From NCBI GenBank assembly GCA_022925895.1, contig JAKSYS010000052.1:95413-159412 (forward strand): a DNA stretch of 64,000 nt. Direction: 5' to 3'. A program made the position numbers and the translations under genes. Under the pieces are notes generated by a model that was not told where the DNA came from, did no database searches, and was given only the letters and a program-made list of their open reading frames with translations. Shown piece by piece: positions 23,714-35,613 of the stretch (position 1 is the stretch's first letter; every line of letters starts with the position of its first letter). The stretch comes from Fragilaria crotonensis (taxonomy: Eukaryota; Bacillariophyta; Fragilariophyceae; Fragilariales; Fragilariaceae).

Positions 23714-24540
23714 GATACCTGATACTAGAACACTTTCGGTTTGTTCTCGATCGCTCGTGGTGTCGAAAATGACAAAGATCAAGGTTCTTGTACCTTGACT
23801 GCAATGTGGTGAGGACCCTGCCGGTACAATAAGGATCCCCTCTTGGTATAGGAGGTACCATAGTAGAGTTTGAATCAACGAAGATATTTGGCGCGAAAAA
23901 TGTTTTATCCCATATCCCTAACATAAGTGAGGAATGTCATGATGTCATCCTTCGTACGTCACAAGTCACAACTGGTCGTCGGTCGTCGAATTTGAACCAG
24001 CGTCGGTTTTTCAGTAATTCTTGAATAAGCATATATATTAAAATATTTATATTGAAACGAACTTTCAAAAAATCGACTCCGCCCCTCCCTGCCTGCGATC
24101 ATCTTAATTGCAGTACAACAATACTGTATAATAATATACACTCGGAGTAGAACAGCATTACATCATACATGTAGAACCTATTAAATAGTCGGAGTACGCA
24201 CTAATCGCCAAAACAGATCCAATAATTGGTGACCCGCGTGCTCGCCCAGAAGGAGCGCCCTGACCCTATGCATGCATCATACTCGGCGTACAGCATGCGG
24301 TATGCACAGATCCAATTTTTTCTTCGTTCTCCGAGGCAGTAATTACTGGTCACTCATCCGACCGCTGCTGGTGAATTCGGAGTAGGTCTCTAGTAGTAGA
24401 GTAGAGAAAGTGGAAAAAGCTAGCTTTCAACAACTCCAACCACAATTGTTACAACTTGCACTCGACCGGGGTGCTGGAAGTTGTAACCCCCCTGAAGGCG
24501 AAGTACGGCGCTCGTCGCTGCACCAACGATCCCTAGCGTC
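23714..24540. other. Intergenic region upstream of the primase
   Basis: Contains the primase promoter. AT-rich 24,000-24,180, no supportable gene. Confidence 0.5.
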
Positions 24541-24804
24541 ATGGATCATCGCTACGATGAAGATTTTGAAGGTATACAAAAAATGACCAAGCAAATGAAA
24601 CTGTCATCGAGTCCAACGACAGTTGCCACAGTCCCTCCCTCTGCTATGCAAGTCCCTTCGCTAATCCAGATTCCTATATCATCGCTTGAGTCAGAGTCTA
24701 TGTTGGTATCATCAATGTCATCTACTTCGTTGACACCGGTGGCTGACTCAAGGGATACCAAAAGAAAGCGACATCGAAGGTCAAACTTCGTCCTTGTTGG
24801 ATAA
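24541..24804 (+). CDS. Small hypothetical ORF (87 aa)
   Basis: ATG-started ORF with an acidic start, a Ser/Thr/Pro/Met-rich middle and a basic end (TKRKRHRRS, a possible nuclear signal). No family recognised. Codon use is not clearly different from the conserved genes nearby. It may be a real small gene, an exon or chance. Confidence 0.25.
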   Translation: MDHRYDEDFEGIQKMTKQMKLSSSPTTVATVPPSAMQVPSLIQIPISSLESESMLVSSMSSTSLTPVADSRDTKRKRHRRSNFVLVG

Positions 24805-26396
24805 GGGGAGCCTATCATGATGGAACACGATCGGACCAACTTTTTGAAAGAAGATTGAATACAAGAGTTGATTTCTTGATGTGTCAACTCAACCCGCTAA
24901 ACCAAGATTTGTCTACGTTGAACCCCGACGAATGGGAGCATGGCATTTCATAACCGAAAAAGTGACTGCATGCAAAATAGATAGATTCACGGCTCATATG
25001 TAATATGTACCAATAGACGACCTACATTTCTTTTTGTTTGTCAAAACAAACATCTCGTCTTATAAGTTAATGTGTGTACTGTTTCAAAGGGGGTGGTCGC
25101 CTTTCTGCTTACGGATAATTTTCTTAGCTTCTCCCCGGCGATCAAGACGCTCTGCGGAGTTGGACCTCTGGGGACTATAGAAGGTTGGGGATCCACATGA
25201 AAGAGAGTTCCTATCGAAACAATGAGGCCCATTCCTAGTGTTCGTATTGTTCCTATTCCCAACTCCGCATTGGTACTTGTACTTTGAGGATCGAGTCCCT
25301 GCCTTTCCAATCGCTCCATAATCAACATTGGACCATCTTCATGGGTCATGAAGATACCAGCTGGAGTGGTATGCGTGTTCTGAGCATGCACACGTTACGC
25401 ACCTTTGATATTCAATGGAGAAGGGAGGACCTTCCCTCGATGTTTGCACTTCTCTGAGGGCACATTGTGTTTGATCGAGACTCCGCGTAGTTGTTGACTT
25501 TCGGTAGCTGATACCACCGGTCGCCGGAAGCGGGTATCGTTCTGGGTACTTCGAGTGCTGCATTGTTCAGAGTCGGACCGTGCGTACGGACTCTGGACAA
25601 TATTCTGGAAGCACTCTGTGAACGGAGTACCTGGTACATGTTGTTAGCTGTTACTCCTTCAGCTCAACAACTTTCAACGGTTCGCCATCATTCAGTTAGA
25701 GGAGTTGGAGCGGAGTATCATCTATATCGTGTTTCCTTAGAGGAGTTGGAGCGGAGTATCATCTATATCGTGTTCCCTTGCCGATCGGAAGCCAATATCC
25801 TTGTCGTAGGGAAATTCATCGACATCGCGGAAAAAGCTATGCAAGACTTGTGGCTAAATATGATGTGACTATATATGACTTGTCACTTCTACCATACTGC
25901 GATCTTGGCAGTGCGATGTAGTAGGGCGTACTCCGTACATGTACAGTTCGTTATATCAAACTCCGAGTACACTCTCTAGAGTAGTATTTGTTTTCGCCTG
26001 GTCATGGTACTTGTATCATACTAGGTAGGTTGTAGTAGTCTCAAGGCTCAAATAATAATTCTGTGCATTTCTGCTTGCCAAACCACCACAAGGAGTTTTT
26101 ATTATTATATACAGTATTATGTCATACGTACCAGCTGAAAGTTGAGAAACAGCAACCAACTACAGTACCAGGTAGCAGTACCTTGTGCTTGGTACTACTA
26201 CAAGAGTAACTAGGAAATATAATAACGCAGGATGTTACCGTAGGGTTTGGTACAGAATGTACGCACGGGAAAATCTACTGCAAGACATCCGACAAGACTG
26301 TCCTATTTTATGCCAAGTGCCAAGTGCCAAGTGCGCAGTAGACATGATGCACGCAAAATGTATATTCATGTCACTATTTCTAACCAACATATTCCA
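24805..26396. other. Repeat-bearing intergenic region
   Basis: No supportable gene. It contains the 41-bp tandem duplication at 25,696 and GTAC-rich sequence 25,920-26,220. Confidence 0.45.
25696..25777 (+). repeat. 41-bp tandem duplication, two copies
   Basis: TTAGAGGAGTTGGAGCGGAG begins at 25,696 and again at 25,737, with nearly identical 41-bp units that end in ATCGTGTTTCC and ATCGTGTTCCC. A single slippage-type duplication. Confidence 0.85.
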
Positions 26397-27386
26397 CCAC
26401 AAGTCAATCAATTCTCGTCCAATTGCTGAATTTGAAGCAGATCCAAGACCACGGAAGTACCTCGAAACTTACTGCGTACTCAGATTGTTCCCAAGTCCAT
26501 TTTTCCGAAATTCCAACTTCAACAGGCAACGACATCCATGGCATCCGGACTCTACATCTTGATGACATATTCGACCACAAGTCGATCAATTCTCGTCCAA
26601 TTGCTGAATTTGAAGCAGATCCAAGACCACGGAAGCACCTCAAAACTTACTGCGTACTCAGATTGTTCCCAAGTCCATTTTTCCGAAATTCCAACTTCAA
26701 CAGGCGACGACATCCATGGCATCCGGACTCTACATCTTGATGACATATTCGACCACAAGTCGATCAATTCTCGTTCAATTGCAGAATTTGAAGCAGATCC
26801 AAGACCACGGAAGCACCTCGAAACTTACTGCGTACTCAGATTGTTCCCAAGTCCATTTTTCCGAAATTCCAACTTCAACAGGCGACGACATCCATGGCAT
26901 CCGGACTCTACAACTTGACAACAGATTCAACCACAAGTCAATCAATTCTCGTCCGATTGCAGAATTTGAAGCAGATCCAAGACCACGGAAGCACCTCAAA
27001 ACTTACTGCGTACTCAGATTGTTCCCAAGTCCATTTTTCCGAAATTCCAACTTCAACAGGCGACGACATCCATGGCATCCGGACTCTACATCTTGATGAC
27101 ATATTCGACCACAAGTCGACCAATTCTCGTCCAATTGCAGAATTTGAAGCAGATCCAAGACCACAGAAGTACCTCAAAACTTACTGCGTACTCAGATTGT
27201 TCCCAAGTCCATTTTTTCCGAAATTCCAACTTCAACAGGCGACGACATCCATGGCATCCGGACTCTACAACTTGACAACAGATTCGACCACAAGTCAATC
27301 AATTCTCGTCCGATTGCAGAATTTGAAGCAGATCCAAGACCAGGGAAGTACCTCAAAACTTACTGCGTACTCAGATTGTTCCCAAG
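26397..27386 (+). repeat. 178-bp satellite array, about 5.6 units
   Basis: The word CCACAAGTC recurs at 26,397, 26,575, 26,753, 26,931, 27,109 and 27,288. The period is 178 bp, and one unit has an extra T. Units differ at a few scattered positions only. The array ends abruptly after CCCAAG at 27,386. Each unit is open in a different frame (178 is not a multiple of 3), which yields long shadow ORFs with repeated peptides; these are not genes. Confidence 0.95.
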
Positions 27387-27869
27387 CAAAACCAGCCATC
27401 AGCATGATTGCCAAATGTAGTTGTTGTGACTGTCGCTGGTATGTGAGAACTACGATACAAAGTACCACCGAGAAAGTGTCTTCAAGTAACGTTTTACTTA
27501 CGGCAGAAGTAACATTTCTGCACCATTTTTGAGTACCCACAGCGTTACGGAATCATTGAAAATACCATTCAATTCAGTAGGAATTACGCGCAAGAATACT
27601 GCTGCCTTCAGAGGGGTATTTCAGATTTACGTAGAGCGCCTCGTAGCATATAGTATCGATGAGGAAAGATCTACTACCGTAACGTTACTTTAGTAACGTT
27701 TACGATCTAATACTCCAGTATATGCAAAAATGGTACTACCGTGTCGCGGACTTCGCATTCCATTAAATTACCAAAAAGTTGGTATCCATGGCACACTCAC
27801 AGAGTATCTCCAAGAACTTGGTGGTACTAGTACCTTGTACTAGTAGTCCCTTGGTCATGGAGGCTCCCA
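27387..27869. other. Spacer between the satellite array and the mariner-like element
   Basis: No gene seen. It includes short GTAACGTT palindromes near 27,680-27,700. Confidence 0.4.
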
Positions 27870-27871
27870 TA

Positions 27872-30800
27872 TGGCTGGGTGCAAATAAAAAGTACTTTGG
27901 ATAGCCATCGTAGCTCTCGTACAATATATTTTTAGTTATCAATTTGTCTATGATGAACACCAGAAAGATTTCTGTATAAAGAAGCTACGATATTGAATAT
28001 TTTGAAAGCACGCTCTTCTGAATTCGCAGACGAGAGAAGTGTCTCATTCTTCCCAAAAAAAGCACATCATCACTCATCCATTCATTGCCTCCATGATGAA
28101 CTTGTAGTCAAAGTCAAATGCGCAACGGTGGGTTTTGAAGTTGTTGATCAACTTGTCAACAGCCACCGGGCCATACTTGAGGCAATCATGGCGAGTTTGA
28201 GCATCGACTTGTCCTGAATCAATAGCATGGTAAGCCATCAAGTATTGTCGTGCCCGACGTGCGTATTTTCTGACTCTCTCAATGGTTATTACTTCTTCTG
28301 ACAGGCAATGATGTAGACTGGATTTGAAGTTGTCCTTCCCTCTCTTTTCAGCAAGGCTAAACCGTCGATATTCGCCCTTTGCCCCGCCCCAGATGTACTC
28401 CACACCCTCTCCTGCGAGTTCGGCGTGGCACTTTGGTGTCAGGAGAACCTCGGTACCGAGACGCTTTGCAATGTGCTGAAGCATTCTCTTCGTTGACAAA
28501 GTCGTGACATAAACCCATGATATGCCGTAAGTTTGTACTGTAGTCAACAACAGTCCCAAAGTCGCCCTTCTTTCCGGTAAGTGAGTACTGCTTGACCCTT
28601 GTGCTGTCAATTTTCCTCGCTCCACAACACTTGTAATAACCCCTTCGCTTTCCCCATCCAACCCTCCTTGATTTTTCAGCTGTTCTTGTGCATGCAATGT
28701 CATTAGCTCTGCAAAGGTCAACCAGTTCTCGTTTGTTTTTACCTTTTGTCAATATGCCTCGGCTTCGAAGTTCAAGCTCAAGTTCCGCTCGATTGCGTTC
28801 GATAACGTTCTCGACAGGTCTCGAGATTGGAATCTGATGTTGTCGACAGAGATCCCTCAACTGTCTTGTAGTTCTTTGTGAAGTGGCATCCTCCTCCGCA
28901 ATGCCTTTCTTTCCAAGCTCTTCCTTCATTTCGGTGTTTGTGAGTTTCACGTTGTTAAACGTGCCGTATCGCTTGTCGCGACGGCATTCATCTCTCTGAG
29001 AATCCGAAAGCCAGAACGGACCACTATCTGATTCGCTGAAGACAAGCGACTGTGTATCTCCAGGCTCCAAGGTTCGGGGGAAGCTGCCGAGGTATCCCTC
29101 TTCTTGTTCGATAAGCGTTGTTCGCATGTGCGTTGCCTTCCCTCCGTAAGAACGATTCATCCGAAGATGGTTGAGACCATCGGGTCTTTGTTTTGCATGC
29201 CCTGAACTGTGATCAAAAAGAAAAATGAAGTCGTATTGTGGATGCATGACTCGTAGTACATCAACTGCATCCTCGAATTGGATAACCATGTTGTTGTAAT
29301 TCCAATAGCCCTCCCGATTCTCACCATACTCGAAGAATAAGAGGAATGGAGACTTGGATTTTGTAAGTGGCATTTTTTTCGAGCATCCGTGTACTTCGAT
29401 TGCTGCTTCTTCATCTGCATATACTTGTCCTGACCGTTGCTCATTCACTTCGTCCAGAACCATATCGCTTATCTCGCGAATAATCCCATGCTCTCTTGTT
29501 ACAAATGCAGAGACCATTATTCCTGAGCCTTCGTCCTTCGGTAGAAGGGCTCGTTGGCCACCTGGAGCGACCCACATCTTGTGGGAGAAGAGGAACTGCT
29601 TAAAGATGGCCTCATCTTGGCCAACATAGATCACAGGTTTTGCGGCAATCGGCTTTCGAATGCTTAGGTTTCCGCCAAAGGGATACCCAGCTAATTTTTC
29701 TTCAAAATGATACGAGACGTCAACATGATACTCAATCATGTCTATCCCGTCATCATCAACATAGATGTAACCGCAATTAGTTGGAATTTGTTCAAGACTT
29801 TCCATTCTTTTCGATTCTTCCAATGTCATCTGTATCCATCGGTGTGCTTGCACTTCACTTGCTAGGTACTTCCTCGTGAACACTGGGCGGTACGCAAGGG
29901 TCTCGGGTCTCTCGTGACCGTCGACGAAGTAGTGCTTTTCCCGCTTCTTAAATCGGAAGCCAACAGCATACATCCATCTTGCGATTGTAGTGATTCCTAG
30001 GGTCTTGAGGCCATATCTTTGGAGAAACAAATCCTTTAGAGTGTTAGGAGGAACCTCTACTGTATCAAGGACTAGACTTGGGGTCGGTGCGTTGTCGTTT
30101 GCACAAGTACTAGCATTGGTATCTTGTCGCTCCGTACCATCATCATCAAACAAACCATTCAGTACTGCTTTTGACAAAAGCTTCGGAAGGAGGTCTTGAT
30201 GCACAAAGTTGTACATTAATTCAACGCAAAGATCTTGAATGTGCGCCACCCCATGTTTCTTGAATGCCTCCAACGCATCCGGATTGTCGCGAAAGAACGG
30301 TGGAATCAGCAGCTTCGCCTCCGGAGTCGAACAAAGAAATGTCGGTGTTTCGCCAGTTTCCTATGCCATCTTGCTAATGTTCTAAAGTTTGTATAGTACT
30401 CAATTCCAACATCATTCATTCGCTCAATTGCAAACACGAGGCATTTCTTCCATGTCCATTGTGTCTTCATGTCACCGGTAACGTGGCATACAAATTGCCG
30501 TAAGGCCAAGGCAATGTACATACTCCGCAATCGCAGTGTGTATGTCTGATTCGAGTAGGGGCATGTCTCCATGCTCCAAGACCCTGGCTCAACAACATTT
30601 GCCCAAGTTTTCCATTCCTATTCACCGACTCTAGCAGCTCAATGCGATCAAGCACGATTGATTTCACGCATTCCATCGTTTCATAGATTACGGCAGAAGG
30701 AGCAAAGATTTTGCGTGCATCACCAGATTCCCACCAGGAAGGAGGTGAAGATGAGCTTGTTGCTGTCTCTGTTCCACCAGAAGCACCGCTGTCACCCAAA

Positions 30801-31495
30801 ATAAGATCACTTTCACCCGTCAACACTCTCGGTCGCTTTGCTTCTGGTTCTGTAGTTGTGGTGTCAGTGGACAATGGATGCATTCGGGCACCGAGAGTCA
30901 AACGCTTCAAGACGCAGTCTTGCTCCCATACTGTAGCATTAAGTTGCGACGGTTGTGATGGAATCAATCCAACCTGGGTTGTGACCCAGAAGAAGTCCCT
31001 CCGAGTCCGATTTTGGTACGTATGTCGAAAGACTTGCAGCTGCAATCCTTCTTGAATTTCAAGTATGTTCGCAAGAGTTCCCGTAAAAGGAAGCACCTTG
31101 TTCACCACTCTCTTCATTGTACTCAATGAGAACTTGATGGCATCTCCAATTTGAAACTTCATGTGCATGTAGTCAACAAGTTGTTCGGCAGGTAGCCATC
31201 TCCTTGCAGTTCCGGTTCGCTAAAACGCCACGCAGACACGTCAAGATAAAAGCGGATCCATTGTGTTCCCTGTGCACCGAGAGTGCGAATGCTCATGATG
31301 GACTTGACGAAGCTTCGCAGCTATCGGTGCACACGGGAGGTGCCTTTGATTTGAAGGTAATGATTGTCGAAGGTTGACAACAATGAAGCACGACGTTTGA
31401 CGTGATGAGTGCATCGACGGAGGGAGTACAAACAAAAATGTCATACTATGGTCTACTAAGTCTACCCAAATCCCTTTTTTTCGTGCACCCAGCCA
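27872..31495 (-). mobile_element. Tc1/mariner-like DNA transposon with TA target duplication
   Basis: The ends are inverted repeats TGGCTGGGTGCA (27,872) and TGCACCCAGCCA (ending 31,495), each directly flanked by TA (27,870-27,871 and 31,496-31,497). The element is 3624 bp and contains a single minus-strand transposase region. TA duplication, DDE catalytic triad and size fit the IS630-Tc1-mariner group. Confidence 0.85.
28074..31168 (-). pseudogene. DDE transposase with internal SAP-like motifs, frameshifted
   Basis: Catalyses cut-and-paste of the surrounding element. The main ORF (30,273-28,357) has a YVGQDEAIFKQF segment (first Asp), FIFLFDHSSGH (second Asp), and continues after a shift near 28,480 into TPKCHAELAGEGVEYIWGGAK, whose Glu before YIWG matches the third catalytic residue of Tc1/mariner enzymes. 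Between the second Asp and the final Glu lie two SAP-like helix-extended-helix motifs (TEMKEELGKKGI... and LELELRSRGILTKGKNKREL), probable DNA-binding modules. Upstream frames 31,168-30,467 and 30,572-30,306 appear to be the N-terminus, separated by one or two shifts. Frame breaks make activity uncertain. Confidence 0.75.
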
Positions 31496-31740
31496 TACAA
31501 AAACAAACGAAAGTCATTATCGCCTACATTCGGAGTATCAGCCCAGTCTGCACTGGCACTCCGACTGGTCTATGTACGCCTACAGTACTCCACAGTACAA
31601 AATGCTGGTACCTCGTACCTCGTACATGTACTACCTACCAGATACTTGTATCATATGCATATGCAATACTGCAATACAGCTTGTAGCTCATAGTAGTCGT
31701 AGATTGTAGCGATACAAAAAAATGGTTGCATGCCCGCTCA

Positions 31741-32479
31741 GGGGCGTTGTTAACTCCCAAAAAATGCACCAAAACCGGATACAACGCCGGGTATTTTGGT
31801 ATCATGCCGTTATTTTTGGCCGTTAGCTTGATACGGTATCCGTGAACCTGATACGAATTTTTTGGAACGAGAATATCAGGATCAGGATCACGGATACCGT
31901 ATCACGATGCCGGCAAACGATGAAATAACTTCTAACGGCAACAATGTCTTCATGTTTGATAAATAATGTAAAAAAACGCATGTTGCAGATTATATTACAT
32001 ACGAAGTACTTTGGCAATATACGGATAAACATACAGTACTGTACACGCAATGAAAACGTGTATGGTGCGCATACAATGTCTATTGTCTCAATTGTAGATG
32101 CATCACTGTATCATACATGTATGTTGCACTCCAGTATGATTGTCAACCGAACCAATGCAATGCCAGCACTGTGCACGCGAGGCACCACGACGATTGAATC
32201 CCACGAGGAGTTGGTCTCAGTGGACAGTGGACGTGTATGCATAGAGAGCAGCGTTGTGTGTCGTTTTTTGCTGAACGAACGAATCAAAGTGTGTGACGTT
32301 AAATGGGCAGTTTAAATAAGTGTGGATGCATCAGCAATCATCGTGATACAAGCTATTCTTGAGTTAATGACGAATTCTTGTATCACGGACTTTCAGGTGA
32401 ATTAAAAAAATATTTGACGTTAAGTTCACAACTGCCTGATACAAAATTTTGTGATACGCGAAGGAGTTAACAACGCCCC
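31741..32479. mobile_element. MITE with 17-bp inverted ends and TCA duplication (PIF/Harbinger-type)
   Basis: GGGGCGTTGTTAACTCC (31,741-31,757) is the exact reverse complement of 32,463-32,479, and both ends are flanked by TCA (31,738 and 32,480). A 3-bp T-N-A duplication points to a PIF/Harbinger-mobilised element. The interior has a perfect 17-bp inverted repeat (31,829-31,845 with 31,888-31,904) and an 11-bp pair around 32,345/32,380, but no transposase. Its ends do not match those of the Harbinger element at 35,295, so it belongs to another family. Confidence 0.8.
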
Positions 32480-33669
32480 TCAATCTTTCGTTGAATCTGA
32501 CTCCTGAAAATTCATCGACGTACTTCACCTGACCTTCATTTTTCACAACAGATTTTTCGAATTTTCACTTTGTCGGGAGAACGATTCTCCGTAACCGGCA
32601 TGAGCTTCGTAAACGGTTGCCTTTTGATTTTCAACACCACATCCGAACGATAAGGAGAGGCTGCTGGGACTTAGTTCAATTTTTATTTCATCTCATGACT
32701 CCACCGAGGTACATCCGAGTTAGCAAGCGAATTGACCTACCGAGACTTCAATCCATTCGCCGATCAGAGTCCAACCTTTTCGGCTCCATTCCAACCCCCT
32801 ACTGCTCATGTGGCGATTCAAATTCTTTGAACACGGGGTCCCAAGCGAATTCGACATTACCAGAGTCAGTAGCATTCTCTGACCCTGCGCAGGAGGCTGT
32901 GAGCGCGATCCAAGGCTCACAAGAACATGACGTTGACCCTCCCAAACCAGAGCCGTCGATGCGGTCTGTGAGTATCAAGACGCATCGGCGATCGCAATAT
33001 TTATTTATTGGATGAACAGATTGAGAGTATATCTTCTATCATTCCGTATTCAAGCAGCTACCACGAAACAGGAGAACACCCCAGCCGATCATGGCGAGGA
33101 CAGTGGCGACTGGTGATCAATTGGCGTGGAAAAACGTGGTACTCCGAGCATATTGGAGTCGATTTCAACCGCATGGTTGACGCCACTCTTTAGGATAAGG
33201 CGCATTTGTGCATGCGAGACTGGAACTGTAAGCCATTGTTTGTCAATGAAGTTCGATGGAAAAAGGAAATGCACATGGCGATTCTAATGTAACATTTATG
33301 TGAAGTGTCAAAACGTTGTTCTCTTCCTACTAGCTAATAAACATAAAGGCACTGCGCGGGTGTTGTACTCTCAGCTTCGAGAACCCAGCACTGGAGTCTG
33401 GACTTCACCTCTGTTCCAAAATGAAGGCTCAATTGTTTCTACGGCAACAACTATCCTTTCACCGAAACGAAATGGCATTTCCTGCACTCATTTAACATGA
33501 ATGCACGTACAGAAATCTGGACAAATGAAGTTGTTGAATGATCATCTTTAGCGTGCAAGATTAAAAACTGTGCTCGCTTGGTTTTAGTCTACGAATGCAA
33601 TTGCCCCTGAACCCCCACCAAGACGACACGACCTAGGACAACTGAGGAAGTACCTATCCTCAGGGCAGA
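32480..33669. other. Stretch without a supportable gene
   Basis: A 132-codon plus-strand ORF at 32,617-33,015 (Ser/Arg-rich, no family recognised) is the longest candidate, and I do not support it as a gene. The rest shows short ORFs only. Confidence 0.4.
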
Positions 33670-34310
33670 GAAGTGATATTGTATCAAGTGAAGGAAACCT
33701 TTGGCACAGTGTCATGCCTGCTGCTACAAGCACCTTTCACATGCATGAAACTGTAAGTAGGAAATTTGCTCTCTCCTCCTTTCCTGATCATTTTATGACA
33801 GCAATTGTGTCTCAAGACTGGCCTCAACAAAACGGTAGTGATGGATATTGAAGTGGTGTGTGGTGAGTTCAAAGTTACGTCACCAGAGCATGGTTTGACT
33901 GATAAAGGCAACCAGGAGATTGTCCTCTCAGCTGCCCAAGATTTATCAAGGCATCAGCAGAGCATTCACACATTAGTATGGAGCCTGGTGTGCAATGGTG
34001 TTCCTATGGAGCATGGCAAGAGTGCATGTTTCCTTGCAGGCATGTCTGTGCCACCACAACAAGAAAGTTGTAGGAAGTGGACTTGAATTATGTTTTCACC
34101 AATTTGGTTGACAAGAAGTTCATGTTGGGAATGTCAGAAATATTTTCAAGAGTAATGTCTTCCCTGTCATGATTCAATATGATCATGGTGTTACAAAGCC
34201 ACCACTTGTCATCATGACATGGCAATGAGGTTGGCCAAGGATGACAAAGATAAGAAGACAAGAAAGAAAATTCCTTGCTGCGGAGGATTTGACTCTTGTT
34301 TGTTCAAATT
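33670..34310 (+). pseudogene. Relic of a MULE transposase C-terminus
   Basis: The plus-strand text aligns in order with the end of the intact-looking MULE transposase at 59.4-59.9 kb: DIEVVCGEFKV against EIEVGCGDFKV, then GAWQECMFPCRHVCA against GVWQDFLYPCRHACA (SWIM zinc-binding region), then VCSNCGSRQDSRKNA against the CxxC zinc-knuckle. The His and last Cys of the knuckle are lost here and several stops interrupt. A possible GTAAGT...GACAG intron lies near 33,750-33,802. An old fragment of a related element. Confidence 0.65.
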
Positions 34311-35294
34311 GTGGCTCCAGGCAAGATAGCAGGAAGAATGCAACATAAAAGTGAACTACAATTAGTGTTGTCCTCTTCCCCCATTTTCTTGAAATAGCAT
34401 TCCACATCAATGATGCTACCATTTTCATTATGCAGCAGCAAGTTTAGTACCTTGTTTTGATGTACGTTGAGACAACAATCTGCTGCATCAACTCTACCAA
34501 TACTGTCTCTTGTGTAGACATACTCAGTTTGGTTGTTGTCAGTGTTTTGAAAGGCCATAGTCAAGTCAACCTTGCCTCAGTTGTCCAAAGATTTGTCATA
34601 GCATGATTTTGCCCGTTGGCTTTTGCCGTTCGCATCGTTCTTTCTGTCGTGGTACTCAATTATCGGCCTTACTTGCATACCCTTTCTCTTGCTTCTTTTT
34701 TCTTTCTACGCCTTCGCCATCCATTCGTCCCGTTCCCTTATCCCTGCGGACAAGTTCTCTCGATGTTCATTATGCGGATCACGGCACTTTGTTGTGCATC
34801 AGTGTCTTGGCCTTCTTGCGGTTGAATTGCTCTTTAATGGAAGAAGAAACAATTGACAGTGTCGGCGTCACAACCGATTGTTGGTGTGATTGAAGAATGA
34901 ATTGTCCATTGAAAAATCACGCCACTTTTTAAACCGAGTCTTATGGTATGGAGAGCGGTGTTCTTTGCACCAGAAGAGGGACGAGGAGATGTGGGCATCA
35001 TATTGAACGGTGCCAAATGACCAGTCATGCATCGCCTATCATCTCTGCCAGCCAGGCTTGGCAGCTTGCAGAATCTTAATCGAGATCACAATTTGGGACA
35101 AACTTCCGATGCTCACAGACACATCTCACGATTAACCTTTGTCAATTTTTAGCAGTTATTTGCATGTAAGTAAGTTTGCAGAAACATATGTGCATGTATG
35201 TAATGTTAACGAAAATGACATAACTTCATTTGTGAACACGATATTAATGCAATTCTTAGTCATACCTTAGGTGTATACTTTCCTCCCTCGCTTA
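34311..35294. other. Stretch without a supportable gene
   Basis: Short ORFs in several frames only. It may contain more of the decayed MULE relic. AT-rich towards the Harbinger element at 35,295. Confidence 0.4.
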
Positions 35295-35613
35295 GAGCAT
35301 CCTCCAAGGGACGATATCAAATGACGCATTTCCCGATCAAATGACGTTACGGTGACGAAAATAGTGTCTTCCTCAACGGTCGCGTTCTCTAACAGTTTAA
35401 TCAAATGTCGGGCCAGCTCGAAATGGACGGTCTTGAAGAGGCATCTTTCAAGGCGCGAGATTCAATGTTATCAAATTTATCACATCTGTCCTGTCCTTCG
35501 CCGAGTTCCCTCCATCAAGAATCACAATTTCACCGTGTCCTACGTTCGTAGCGTATGACGGCGATGCACTCCAATGGTGGCACACGCAGCAAAATGCTGC
35601 TACAACATTTATC

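Noticed and set aside
26397-27386. CRISPR array
   Set aside because: Units are contiguous 178-bp copies with no unique spacers, in a eukaryotic genome.
26423-27532. Long plus- and minus-strand ORFs (126-212 codons) with repeated peptides
   Set aside because: They are the 178-bp satellite read through in successive frames; the period is not a multiple of three and no frame is favoured.
32617-33015. 132-codon plus-strand ORF as a gene
   Set aside because: No domain, no convincing exon signals and located among transposon debris; mentioned only in the gap entry.
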